Assembly (NCBI RefSeq): GCF_015482765.1
Contig: NZ_JADMLB010000043.1
Location: 62,001 to 126,000 of the forward strand
From: Halodesulfovibrio sp.
GTDB lineage: Bacteria > Desulfobacterota > Desulfovibrionia > Desulfovibrionales > Desulfovibrionaceae
Direction: 5' to 3'
Length of the DNA stretch: 64,000 bases
The notes beneath the pieces were generated by a model. The model worked only from the letters and a program-made list of their open reading frames with translations. It had not been told where the DNA came from and ran no database searches. Below, piece by piece: positions 8,251 through 16,145 of this stretch; within the stretch, counting starts at the first letter, position 1, and the number at the start of each line of letters is the position of its first letter. The position numbers and the translations under genes were made by a program.

Positions 8251-10263
8251 ATGTCGGGTCTGTCGGAAAAAAACAAACAGGGAAAAAACAGTTCTAATTT
8301 GCAATTGGGGCATAACGATTTTGAAGCATTTGCGGCAAAGCATATTTGTGACGCCGATGCGTGTATTTGGTGCGAAAGTGAGCAGGCCGCATCAGGAGCG
8401 TTATCGTATGACCTTTTACTTACTGTTTTAGGTTCTGGCCCTATGGCTGTTGCGTTGTTTTCCGAAGATCTTTTTCCGCTGTACTGGAACAAAAAATTTT
8501 CTTCCTATTTTGGCTCAATGAAAGAAAATTCCTCGCAGTGCCTTATGGACAAAAAGGGGAACCTATGGCGCTGTGTTGGTAAAAGTGTCTGTACTGTTAA
8601 AGAGACTAAAGGCGAATTTAGCAGTGAGTGTTGCAAGCTTAGTGAACATGGCACGTATGAGTGGTTCGAAACGCAAACAAAAATTATCAAGGCTGGCAAT
8701 ACAGCCCCTGTCTTTTTGTTTGTTGCTACGGATATTACACATCAGAAAACAGCACAGATAAGCTTGAAGCAAACCCGTGATGAACTTGAAGAGCGTGTAA
8801 AAGAACGCACAACGATTCTCGCAAAGTTGAATAATACACTGGAAGAGCAAATAGAGCGGAGCCAACAGCAGCAACAGGCTTTGAAAGAGAGCGAAGAGCA
8901 GTTCAGAAACCTTTTTTTAAATGAATATGGTGTTCGTTTTTTTTGGGATGCGAACTCGTTTGAGATTGTAGAAGCAAATATTGGAGCAGCAGATTTTTAC
9001 GGCTATGAACTGGATTTAATGGCAGGACAGAAATTGCAGGTTGTGACTGGAATGTCGTTGTCTGCAGTGCAGGATCGAGTTGAGGAAGTAAAGCGTTCCG
9101 GCCATGTTTCTTTTACAGCACTGCATCGCTTGCATGATGAAACCATGCGATACGTCGAAGTTCATTTTGTTTTGGCAAAGAATAAAGGGCGTAAGCTTAT
9201 TTACACAGTTGTTGCAGATATTAGCGAAAGGATTGAAGCTGAGCGTAAAGCGCATGAGCATCAGAACAACCTGAAGGCGCTCATGAATGCAACAAGCGAC
9301 TGTGCGTTATTAGTCGATCCGGAAGGGCTTATAATCACAATGAATCATGCTGCTGGGGAAGAGTTTAAATGTATAGGACAGCCTTCCCGAAGTGTGAATC
9401 TTTTTTCCATGTTGAACGACAAGGTGGCCAGTGCATGGAGAGGGGCTTTTGATGCTGTGCTGGTCATGGGAATGGCAGAACATATAGAGACAGATGTGAA
9501 CCGTTGCTGGACTGTTTCATTTTACCCTGTGTTTACGGAAAGTCTGGATATCAGCGCAGTAGCGATTTACGCGGAAGATGTGACGTTTGAAAAGCGTACA
9601 TCCGAGCAAATGAAGCTTTTATCTAAAAGAGTTCTTTCTGCTCAGGAAGATGAACGAAAGCGTATAGGTCGTGAATTGCATGACAGTACAGCACAGACGA
9701 TTTCAGGCATAAAATACTTGCTTGAGAGTGAAGTGGCTCGCATGGATCGGGGCGGGCAGGTTTCCTCTGAAAAGCTTGAAAAAATGATCGAGTTGCTGCA
9801 GGGGGCAATTGTTGAATTACGTCATATTATTATGGCATTACGCCCGACAATTTTGGACGATCTCGGCTTAATTTCTGCATTACGCTGGTTGTTGAATGAG
9901 GCATCTATTATGCACCCTACATTTTCCTTTACAGGTACGTTTGAACTTTCGGAACAGTTTTTCAGCGAGTTACAGAAGACAGTCCTTTTTCGAGTTGCAC
10001 AGGAAGCAATTTCAAATGCTGCAAAACATAGCGAGGGAGGCAATGTTTCGTTGCACATCAAGCAGGAAGGGGAAAGTTGTGTTCTGTATGTTCAGGATGA
10101 CGGAGACGGATTTGCAGTTGAGACTTGCTCAAGGGACGGTGTGGGGCTCGGAAGTATGCGCGAACGCATAGAGCTTGCAAACGGTACTCTTGATATTCTA
10201 TCGTATACGGGGCAGGGAACACTGGTTCGTGCTGCGGTGCCTCTTTGCATCGAAGCAGAATAG
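8251..10263 (+). CDS. PAS-containing sensor histidine kinase (NarX/DegS type, HisKA_3)
   Basis: A 670-residue cytosolic kinase with no clear membrane segment. An N-terminal sensory region with a PAS-like part runs to about residue 165. A coiled coil (residues 170-215, rich in Glu and Gln) follows, then two PAS domains (about 215-325 and 335-450). The HisKA_3 dimerization helix has the phosphorylated histidine in RKRIGRELHDSTAQTISG. The ATPase domain has AQEAISNAAKHSEG, DDGDGF and GLGSMRERIE. The start at MSGL is set by TTGGAG six bases upstream; an in-frame TTG at 8239 would overlap that site. No response regulator is adjacent, so it is an orphan whose NarL-type partner must be elsewhere. Confidence 0.88.
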   Translation: MSGLSEKNKQGKNSSNLQLGHNDFEAFAAKHICDADACIWCESEQAASGALSYDLLLTVLGSGPMAVALFSEDLFPLYWNKKFSSYFGSMKENSSQCLMDKKGNLWRCVGKSVCTVKETKGEFSSECCKLSEHGTYEWFETQTKIIKAGNTAPVFLFVATDITHQKTAQISLKQTRDELEERVKERTTILAKLNNTLEEQIERSQQQQQALKESEEQFRNLFLNEYGVRFFWDANSFEIVEANIGAADFYGYELDLMAGQKLQVVTGMSLSAVQDRVEEVKRSGHVSFTALHRLHDETMRYVEVHFVLAKNKGRKLIYTVVADISERIEAERKAHEHQNNLKALMNATSDCALLVDPEGLIITMNHAAGEEFKCIGQPSRSVNLFSMLNDKVASAWRGAFDAVLVMGMAEHIETDVNRCWTVSFYPVFTESLDISAVAIYAEDVTFEKRTSEQMKLLSKRVLSAQEDERKRIGRELHDSTAQTISGIKYLLESEVARMDRGGQVSSEKLEKMIELLQGAIVELRHIIMALRPTILDDLGLISALRWLLNEASIMHPTFSFTGTFELSEQFFSELQKTVLFRVAQEAISNAAKHSEGGNVSLHIKQEGESCVLYVQDDGDGFAVETCSRDGVGLGSMRERIELANGTLDILSYTGQGTLVRAAVPLCIEAE

Positions 10264-10368
10264 CACCTTTTTTATGCTCCTGCTAAAATAGACTTTATCA
10301 GTGTACTACAGTATTGTTGCGGATAACCAGAACTACTGGCGAGTATACTAACATTGCAGGAGGAGCGG

Positions 10369-10728
10369 GTGCCTGAAATTACACCTGTTTGTCAGATAAC
10401 ATGTGTTCATGAAGAAGCTGTAAAGAAGGTGCAGGATGCTATGCTGCCTGCTGAGCAGCTGAGCAATCTTTCTGAACTGTTTAAAATTTTGGGTGACGGG
10501 ACACGCATGCGAATTTTGAATGCGTTGTCACATCACGAGTTATGCGTTTGCGACCTTGTTACTATTATCGGCATGAGCCAGCCGGCAGTGTCGCACCAGC
10601 TTCGTTTGTTGCGTGCAGCCAAGTTGGTTCGCTACAGAAAAGTAGGAAAAAATGTGTACTACTCTCTGGCAGATGATCATGTGACAATACTGCTTTCCAC
10701 AGCATTAGAACATATTCTTGAAGGGTAA
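10369..10728 (+). CDS. ArsR/SmtB family metal-sensing repressor, CadC-like
   Basis: A 119-residue winged-helix repressor. Cys8 and Cys12 (VCQITCVHEE) with Cys59 and Cys61 (ELCVCD) match the four-cysteine alpha3N site of CadC. Asp102, His104, His115 and Glu118 match its alpha5 zinc site. The recognition helix is in MSQPAVSHQLRLLRA. Such proteins leave DNA when Cd, Pb, Zn or related ions bind. The GTG start has AGGAGG five bases upstream; an upstream TTG would overlap this site. No metal efflux pump is adjacent, so its target is not visible. The gene is followed by its own terminator. Confidence 0.87.
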   Translation: MPEITPVCQITCVHEEAVKKVQDAMLPAEQLSNLSELFKILGDGTRMRILNALSHHELCVCDLVTIIGMSQPAVSHQLRLLRAAKLVRYRKVGKNVYYSLADDHVTILLSTALEHILEG

Positions 10729-10763
10729 CGTCGTTGCTTATCAAGAGTGCGAGAGCACAATAA

Positions 10764-10808
10764 TAAGCCAAATTCCAACGCGGTAGCGTTCAGGAGTTTG
10801 GCTTTTTT
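10764..10808 (+). terminator. Rho-independent terminator after the ArsR-type gene
   Basis: AAGCCAAA and TTTGGCTT arms close a large imperfect hairpin that ends in a run of six T. It separates the metal sensor from the GntR operon. Confidence 0.8.
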
Positions 10809-10845
10809 AGTTTACAGACGATTTTGAGCTTGCTATCAAGTTGAT

Positions 10846-10860
10846 ATTGGTCTGACCAAT
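10846..10860 (+). promoter_or_regulatory. GntR/FCD-type operator (TTGGTC-T-GACCAA)
   Basis: A perfect 15-base palindrome (seven-base arms around one base) lies 59 bases before the GntR start. The pattern TTGGTnnnACCAA is the known operator form for several FCD-type GntR regulators such as PdhR and LldR. It sits between a TTGATA hexamer (10841-10846) and a weak TATGGC hexamer (10864-10869), where a bound repressor would block RNA polymerase. Autoregulation of the GntR-TauE unit is the likely meaning. Confidence 0.7.
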
Positions 10861-10918
10861 TGTATGGCAGCAATGCAGCTCCTCATGGTATACTGTGCTG
10901 CACATATAAGGAGTGGGT

Positions 10919-11644
10919 ATGACATCATCTGGAAAAGACACCAATCGTCAGGGGACGAAGCCGCGTCGTGTTCATGAGAACATTGCTGATGAGTTACGCG
11001 ATCTTATTACCCGAGGGGAATTCCCTCCGGGGAAACGGTTGCCTTCTGAGCGAAAGCTTGCTGCCATTTTTTCTGTTTCACGGCACGGAGTGCGTGAAGC
11101 GTTGCGAAAGCTTGAAGAGCAGGGGCTTGTTTTTTCACGTCAGGGTGATGGAACCTATGTTCGAAAAATAGAAGAAGCTCAAGGAAGGAAGCCTGTTGCG
11201 GCGGCACTGGATAGAAACAAATGCCGCTATGTTGAAGTTCTCGAATTACGTAAGGTTATTGAACCGCAAATTGCTGCTATAGCAGCGCGCTATATTACTG
11301 AAGAAGAATTACGTGAGTTGCGGCGGGTTCTGGATGAACAGATTGATGAAATCAGTCAGGGGCGTAACGGCTCTGAAGCTGACTGCGAATTTCATAAGTT
11401 AATTGCAGCCGGAACCAGAAACAGCGTAATGCTGGAAATGGTGACGCGTATTCACGATATTGTGGCGCAAAGTTTGGAATTTACCTTGGAGAACAGTCAT
11501 CGCAGGCATTGGGCTATTGAGACGCACGAACGTATCTTGCGGGCGCTTGAAAATAGAGACCCTGAGACGGCACGCAAGGAAATGTATGAGCACATAGCGT
11601 ATGTTGAATCGCTGGCGCTTTCCGAATTGGAAGGGGAAGGATAA
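10919..11644 (+). CDS. GntR family transcriptional regulator, FCD (FadR/PdhR) subfamily
   Basis: A 241-residue regulator. The winged helix is at about residues 18-85 (PPGKRLPSERKLAAIFSVSR, then REALRKLEEQGLV and RQGDGTYV). The all-helical FCD ligand domain occupies about residues 100-235, with the metal/ligand residues in LRKVIEPQIA and ETHERILRAL. FCD ligands are usually small carboxylates. The ATG follows AAGGAG by five bases; the in-frame GTG at 10913 overlaps that site. A palindromic operator lies upstream, and the TauE/SafE permease gene starts 40 bases downstream, so this protein probably controls export or uptake of a small anion by that permease. Confidence 0.88.
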   Translation: MTSSGKDTNRQGTKPRRVHENIADELRDLITRGEFPPGKRLPSERKLAAIFSVSRHGVREALRKLEEQGLVFSRQGDGTYVRKIEEAQGRKPVAAALDRNKCRYVEVLELRKVIEPQIAAIAARYITEEELRELRRVLDEQIDEISQGRNGSEADCEFHKLIAAGTRNSVMLEMVTRIHDIVAQSLEFTLENSHRRHWAIETHERILRALENRDPETARKEMYEHIAYVESLALSELEGEG

Positions 11645-11684
11645 GTTTTCCCCGTCTGTCGAGTAATGAGAATGGAGAACTTGT

Positions 11685-12482
11685 ATGATTTCAGTGGTGC
11701 TTTTGTATCTCGCTGTTGGGGCATTTGCAGGTGTGCTGGCAGGGCTACTTGGTATTGGCGGCGGATTGGTTATTGTTCCGCTGCTTGTGTTTAGTTTTAC
11801 TTTGCAGGGAATTCCGCCTGAAGTGATGATGCACTTGGCGTTAGGTACCTCTCTTGCTTCTATTATCTTTACTTCTGTCGCAAGTTTCAGGGCGCACAGC
11901 AAACGCGGCGCAGTTCGATGGGATGTTTTTCGACTGATTACTCCGGGGATTATTGTCGGCGGCTTACTGGGAGCCGAGCTTGCCTCAAGAATGTCATCCG
12001 GTTTGCTGAAAGGGATTTTTGTCTGCTTCCTGTACTATGTCGGGTCGCAGATGTTGCTCGGTATTAAACCGAAAGCCAGTCGCGAATTGCCGGGGACTGT
12101 GGGCATTACCGGTGCCGGTGGTGTTATCGGTATGGTTTCCAGTATCGTAGGCATCGGCGGCGGTACTATGTCTGTGCCGTTTCTTTCCTTCTGTAACGTG
12201 CCTATGCATGTTGCAATCGGCACTGCTTCTGCCATTGGCTTTCCTATCGCCGTAGCATCCACTATCGGCTATATTGCTACAGGTTTTTCTGATCCAGTAA
12301 CACCGGCTTACTCCTTCGGGTACGTATACCTTCCTGCTCTGTTGGGTATTATCAGTGCAAGCTGGTTTACAGCTCCGCTTGGTGCAAAGCTGGCGCATTC
12401 TCTGCCTGTTGCTAAACTTTCCAGAATTTTTGCTGTGTTACTTCTTGTTGTCGCAACGAAAATGTTGATTAGCTTGTTTTAA
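11685..12482 (+). CDS. TauE/SafE family anion permease
   Basis: A 265-residue membrane protein with about seven or eight hydrophobic helices in two related halves. Each half is marked by a GIGGG motif (LLGIGGGLVIVPLLV and SIVGIGGGTMSVPFLS). The family moves sulfite, sulfoacetate, thiosulfate or other small organic and sulfur anions across the inner membrane. GGAG sits seven bases before the ATG. The gene is in one operon with the GntR regulator and ends at a strong terminator. In a sulfate reducer a sulfur anion substrate is attractive, but an FCD regulator would equally fit a carboxylate. Confidence 0.85.
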   Translation: MISVVLLYLAVGAFAGVLAGLLGIGGGLVIVPLLVFSFTLQGIPPEVMMHLALGTSLASIIFTSVASFRAHSKRGAVRWDVFRLITPGIIVGGLLGAELASRMSSGLLKGIFVCFLYYVGSQMLLGIKPKASRELPGTVGITGAGGVIGMVSSIVGIGGGTMSVPFLSFCNVPMHVAIGTASAIGFPIAVASTIGYIATGFSDPVTPAYSFGYVYLPALLGIISASWFTAPLGAKLAHSLPVAKLSRIFAVLLLVVATKMLISLF

Positions 12483-12506
12483 CTGATAACAAGCAACTTA
12501 AGCTAT

Positions 12507-12545
12507 AAAGGCACTCTATTCATGTTAGATAGAGTGCCTTTTTTG
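12507..12545 (+). terminator. Rho-independent terminator of the gntR-tauE unit
   Basis: AAAGGCACTCTAT and ATAGAGTGCCTTT arms surround a short loop and lead into a run of T. A long perfect stem makes this a clear terminator. Confidence 0.9.
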
Positions 12546-12647
12546 TTGTGTAGTGCTAAGGGGAGGACAAGTTGGTGGTTGTTATTTTACGATAATCTAC
12601 ATAGTACTGAAATTGAATCTCAAAAGAGTAAGGAAGGTTGAGGAGTA

Positions 12648-12676
12648 TCTATCCGCAATGGATAGAATGCTTTTTT
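12648..12676 (+). promoter_or_regulatory. Hairpin with U-tract in the leader of the binding-protein gene
   Basis: TCTATCC and GGATAGA form a perfect seven-base stem with the loop GCAAT. A run of six T starts four bases after the stem. It lies about 50 bases before the GTG start of the binding protein. It could be an operator, an attenuator or a weak second terminator; the upstream operon already ends at 12507-12545. Confidence 0.4.
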
Positions 12677-12721
12677 GAGAGGATTTTTAGGTCGTTTATT
12701 AGGTAAATCTACGAGGTGTGT

Positions 12722-13951
12722 GTGAAACAGGTAAGCCGTTTATTATTGCTGCTGATGAGTTGTTTTTTTGTGGTGTTTGCTGTTGGGTGCGCAACAGAAG
12801 AGGCAACTAAAACTGTTAACGAGATGAGCTGGAATGAGCATGTCGCCAGCGCAAAAAATACTACCGTACGTTTTTATATGTATGGCGGTATGAATAACGT
12901 AAATGACTGGATAGATTCCGTCGTTGCATCGGCTGTGAAGGATAAGTACGGGATTACAATTGAACGTGTGCCTATGAGTGCGCCTGTTTTCATGAATAAG
13001 ATGTTGGCAGAAAAGAGCGCGGGCAAAGCTCGGGGCAGCATTGATCTGCTATGGATTAATGGTGAGAATTTTAAAAATGCCCGTAAAGCAGATTTGCTTG
13101 AAGGGCCTGTGACACAGCTTTTGCCTAATTATGCGCAGTATGTGAATCCGGATGAAGCTGCGACTGACTTTGGCTACCCTGTAGAAGGGTATGAAGCTCC
13201 ATATGGTCGCGCTCAGTTTGTATTTGAATTTGATAGCTCGCGGACTCCGCATCCACCTACTTCTTTTGTTGAGTTGAAAGAGTGGGTGAAGGCAAATCCG
13301 GGACGTTTTACGTACCCTTCACCACCGGACTTCACTGGCTCAGCATTTATCCGGCAGGTGTTCTATGCTGTTACAGGTGGACATCGCCAGTACCAGAAAA
13401 AATTTGACCAAGCGTTGTTTGACTCAAATGCACCGAAGCTTTGGGCGTATTTGAATGAAATAGCTCCGTACCTTTGGCAGGAAGGACGCGCGTACCCGAA
13501 GGATCCGGCATTTCAGGCAACACTGTTTTCTCGCGGTGAAATTGATATGATGATGGCATATCATCCAACCCATGCGCAAAACCGTATTCTTGATGGAACA
13601 TATCCTGAGACTGTTCGTACTTTGGTTATGAAAGAAGGTTCTATTTACAACACCCATTTTACAGCGATTCCTAAGAATGCACCCAATAAATCCGGTGCGC
13701 TTGTTGTTATGAACTACTTGCTTTCACCTGAAGCCCAGCTTTCTAAGTTTTCGCCGGAAGTGTGGGGAGATTTTCCCGTTCTTGATATGCAGAAACTGCC
13801 TGCTGATGCTGTGGCACAATTCGACGCTGTTGACCTAGGTGAGGCAACCCTTTCTCCTGCAGAGCTTAATGCTGTTGCAGTGCCTGAGATTCCTGCGGAG
13901 TGGTTGGAAGCATTGGAAAAAGGGTGGGAAGAGCATGTGCTTAAAAAATAG
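12722..13951 (+). CDS. ABC transporter substrate-binding lipoprotein, YnjB-like
   Basis: A protein of about 409 residues. A lipoprotein signal peptide (basic start, LLLLLMSCFFVVFAVGC) has Cys at about residue 23 in a good lipobox. The mature part resembles the COG4134/YnjB binding proteins: SIDLLWINGENFKNARKADL and YGRAQFVFEFDSSR in the N-terminal lobe, and PKNAPNKSGALVVMNYLLSP in the hinge region. The GTG at 12722 is five bases after GAGG. No permease or ATPase gene is adjacent. The 3' end overlaps the nucleoside hydrolase gene by 17 bases, so a nucleoside or related ligand is a reasonable guess, while YnjB itself has no firmly known substrate. Confidence 0.8.
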   Translation: MKQVSRLLLLLMSCFFVVFAVGCATEEATKTVNEMSWNEHVASAKNTTVRFYMYGGMNNVNDWIDSVVASAVKDKYGITIERVPMSAPVFMNKMLAEKSAGKARGSIDLLWINGENFKNARKADLLEGPVTQLLPNYAQYVNPDEAATDFGYPVEGYEAPYGRAQFVFEFDSSRTPHPPTSFVELKEWVKANPGRFTYPSPPDFTGSAFIRQVFYAVTGGHRQYQKKFDQALFDSNAPKLWAYLNEIAPYLWQEGRAYPKDPAFQATLFSRGEIDMMMAYHPTHAQNRILDGTYPETVRTLVMKEGSIYNTHFTAIPKNAPNKSGALVVMNYLLSPEAQLSKFSPEVWGDFPVLDMQKLPADAVAQFDAVDLGEATLSPAELNAVAVPEIPAEWLEALEKGWEEHVLKK

Positions 13952-15002
13952 CATTTCTCTTGTTATTGATACAGACAATGCATTTGGAATGCCTGTACGT
14001 GATCTTGATGATGGCATTGCGCTTATTGTCGCTCTTGTTTCAGAACGTGTGGATGTAAAAGCGATTGTGGCTTCAGCGTGTAATTGTAGAGCGTTTGAAG
14101 CTGCGCGTAATACCAAGCATTTATTGGAACAGTTTGGCAGAACAGATATTCCTGTCGGAAAAGGGGCTGAAAAGCCCCTTTCTGGTGACAGAGAAGCGCA
14201 CCATCGCTTTTTAGAAGCAAAGGCTTGCGGTAAGGGGACGGCATATTGGTGTAACGCCCCGGAAATTCCTCAAGTGGATGTTTCCATGCTTCAGTCCGGA
14301 GCGGACGTTCTTATTGATTCTGTTCGGATAAATCCACATGAACTTGTGATTGTAGCGCTGGGAAGTTTTACGAATATTGCAGAAGCACTGCGCAAAGCAC
14401 CTGACATCGCTCCTTTGATTAAAGAAATTGTGCACATGGGTGGTTCGTTTGAGCCTCAGGAGGGGGAATTACCCTTTGTATGGGACACAGGAGATATTTC
14501 ACCGGAAGTCTGGGAAAATACTCTTAGGTTTAATACCTGGTATGACAGACAGGCCACTGCTGAAGTCCTTCAAGCTGGCATTCCCGTCAGATTCATTACT
14601 GCGAACGTAACAAGCCACTTTTATTTACGTAACGAGCACATGCGCGCTATTCGTAGCGCTGCAAAGGGTGATTTGGGCGAGTATTTAGTTCGCAGTATTG
14701 ACCCGTGGCTTGCGTGGAGTATCGAGCAACGCAATCTGGTTGGAGCGCATATGCATGACCCGCTCACAATTCTTGCTCTTTTGGATGAGTCAGTGTGTAC
14801 ATACAGATCGATGGATGCAGACATACCAAGCTTTCTTGAGGGTTACGAACTTTTTCCACAGAAGTGTGGTTTGCTGTTGAAAAGTACTGGTTCTGCAACC
14901 AAGTTGAAAGTCAAGGTAGCTGTCAACCTAGACACTGCGCGGGCTGAGCAAACTCTGTGTAATTTTTTATGCAGAGCTGCAGCATTAGAATCTAATGTTT
15001 AA
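13935..15002 (+). CDS. Inosine/uridine-preferring nucleoside hydrolase family protein
   Basis: A 355-residue protein of the calcium-dependent nucleoside hydrolase family, which splits ribonucleosides into base and ribose. The N-terminal aspartate cluster is VIDTDNAFG...RDLDDGIALI, the subgroup with an insert between the DTD and DDG parts. ELVIVALGSFTNIAEAL is in the middle, and the late metal-binding histidine-aspartate is in GAHMHDPLTIL. The ATG is inside the end of the binding-protein gene in another frame, so the two proteins are made together. Adenine deaminase at 18861-20594 could act on a base released by this enzyme, but it is a separate unit. Confidence 0.83.
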   Translation: MCLKNSISLVIDTDNAFGMPVRDLDDGIALIVALVSERVDVKAIVASACNCRAFEAARNTKHLLEQFGRTDIPVGKGAEKPLSGDREAHHRFLEAKACGKGTAYWCNAPEIPQVDVSMLQSGADVLIDSVRINPHELVIVALGSFTNIAEALRKAPDIAPLIKEIVHMGGSFEPQEGELPFVWDTGDISPEVWENTLRFNTWYDRQATAEVLQAGIPVRFITANVTSHFYLRNEHMRAIRSAAKGDLGEYLVRSIDPWLAWSIEQRNLVGAHMHDPLTILALLDESVCTYRSMDADIPSFLEGYELFPQKCGLLLKSTGSATKLKVKVAVNLDTARAEQTLCNFLCRAAALESNV

Positions 15003-15366
15003 AGAAATAATTGGTTTTTAAAGATGTTACTTGCTATTGTTAGCTTAATTAGCATGATGAGTGTTTTTATTGTTGAGCGTAATTTTACGATAAAAAAACT
15101 CTGTGTATCACCGGTATACTTGGATTTGTTCTTAACTTTGCATAGGCTGTGGAAAAAAATATACTTGTTGCAAAACACCCACCGGTCTAGTGTGCTCTTC
15201 AAGCAAGAAGAAAAAAGAATTTTAGGACAAAAAGTCCTGTAAATCTAAGTGTTAGCAAGGATTCTCTGCGGATGTTTTAGGCGGCATCTTGAAAGTCGAA
15301 CTTTTTCGGTGGATTGGAAGAGTAAGACTGACTCAGAGAATAGAATTTATACACTGGAGGGTCATC
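15003..15366. other. Non-coding stretch after the nucleoside hydrolase
   Basis: There is no credible gene here. A 72-codon plus-strand frame at 15024 has a hydrophobic start but no ribosome binding site. The only structure is a five-base AGGAC/GTCCT hairpin at 15224-15238 without a following T-run. The stretch probably holds the promoter of the small gene at 15367. Confidence 0.5.
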
Positions 15367-15642
15367 GTGTTGAAAAATACCATGGATAATATGATTTTAA
15401 AACTTGGGAAAGAGTTTTCAGAGTTTTCCGGAACGCTGCGTTCCGTTAAGAAAAATGACTGCGGCGATTTCGTCGTCTCTCCCGAGATAATGCGTAATAT
15501 AGTGGGACACGTAGAGAACCTTTTTGGAACTATGCGTGAAACCCAGGAATCTGTGCAATTAGCTCTGGAAAGCGAGTTGTTGCAAGAAGAGAGGAAATGG
15601 ATTGATTTGCTTGATAACGCAGATATGACTACCGAGCATTAA
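15367..15642 (+). CDS. Small hypothetical protein
   Basis: A 91-residue soluble protein not recognised as a known family. It has a short helical start, a central FVVSPEIMRNIVGHVENLFG segment and an acidic helical C-terminus (LALESELLQEERKWIDLLDN). The GTG start is supported by GGAGG six bases upstream. Longer upstream frames lack a ribosome binding site. It stands alone between two intergenic stretches and has its own downstream hairpin terminator. No function is proposed. Confidence 0.6.
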   Translation: MLKNTMDNMILKLGKEFSEFSGTLRSVKKNDCGDFVVSPEIMRNIVGHVENLFGTMRETQESVQLALESELLQEERKWIDLLDNADMTTEH

Positions 15643-15681
15643 GCTACTTTCATATCAAACGTTAGGCGATTTAGTTGTGGC

Positions 15682-15725
15682 ATGTGTCCCCTTTATGCGA
15701 AAGCATGGAGGGGACGTGTGTTTTT
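15682..15725 (+). terminator. Rho-independent terminator after the small hypothetical gene
   Basis: ATGTGTCCCCT and AGGGGACGTGT arms, with several G-U pairs, surround a 16-base loop and are followed by TTTTT. Confidence 0.7.
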
Positions 15726-15769
15726 ATGGGGTAAAACACAGAAGGCTTGTGAGTAATGTTTTTCAGACA

Positions 15770-15800
15770 AAAGAAAAGCGGGAGACGAATCTCCCGCTTT
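15770..15800 (-). terminator. Rho-independent terminator of dsrC
   Basis: GCGGGAGA and TCTCCCGC form a perfect stem with a CGAA/TTCG loop. On the minus strand it is followed by TTTTCTTTT. It lies 28 bases beyond the dsrC stop. Confidence 0.88.
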
Positions 15801-15827
15801 ACATGCTCAAACTGTAAGATCAGCTGA

Positions 15828-16145
15828 CTATACGCAGCCGGTAGGCTTAGGAAGACCAGCCATCTTACATGCTCCCTTACCTGGGCCGGAAGGGAAGAGT
15901 TCGTATACCTGCTTCAGTTTGAAGCCGGTGTTTTTAGAAAGGATACGCACCATAGGAGCGATACCGTTCTTTTTGTAGTAATCCTGAAGGAAGTCGAGGA
16001 TTTTCTGGTGATCTTCAGAGATCTCAGTGATACCTTCAGATTCTTTTACGTAGTCAACCCACTCAGGGCACCATTCTTCGAACTTAAGCAGGAAGCCGTC
16101 TTCATCAACTTCGAAAGTTTTACCTTCATAAGTAATTTCAGCCAT
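15828..16145 (-). CDS. dsrC: DsrC, sulfur-carrier protein of dissimilatory sulfite reduction
   Basis: A 105-residue protein, the normal DsrC length. It starts MAEITYEGKTFEVDEDGFL and ends in the flexible arm GACKMAGLPKPTGCV. Both redox cysteines are present: the penultimate cysteine and the one eleven residues before it. DsrC receives the sulfite-derived sulfur from DsrAB as a trisulfide, which the DsrMKJOP complex then reduces. The ATG is set by AAGGAGG six bases upstream; the in-frame start six codons earlier lacks this. As usual in Desulfovibrio relatives, dsrC is a single gene away from dsrAB. It has a long leader with several hairpins and a strong terminator. Confidence 0.97.
   Translation of the reverse strand: MAEITYEGKTFEVDEDGFLLKFEEWCPEWVDYVKESEGITEISEDHQKILDFLQDYYKKNGIAPMVRILSKNTGFKLKQVYELFPSGPGKGACKMAGLPKPTGCV

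Noticed and set aside
15024-15242. 72-codon plus-strand frame with a hydrophobic start
   Set aside because: No ribosome binding site and no family; the minus strand is also open here, as expected for AT-rich non-coding DNA.
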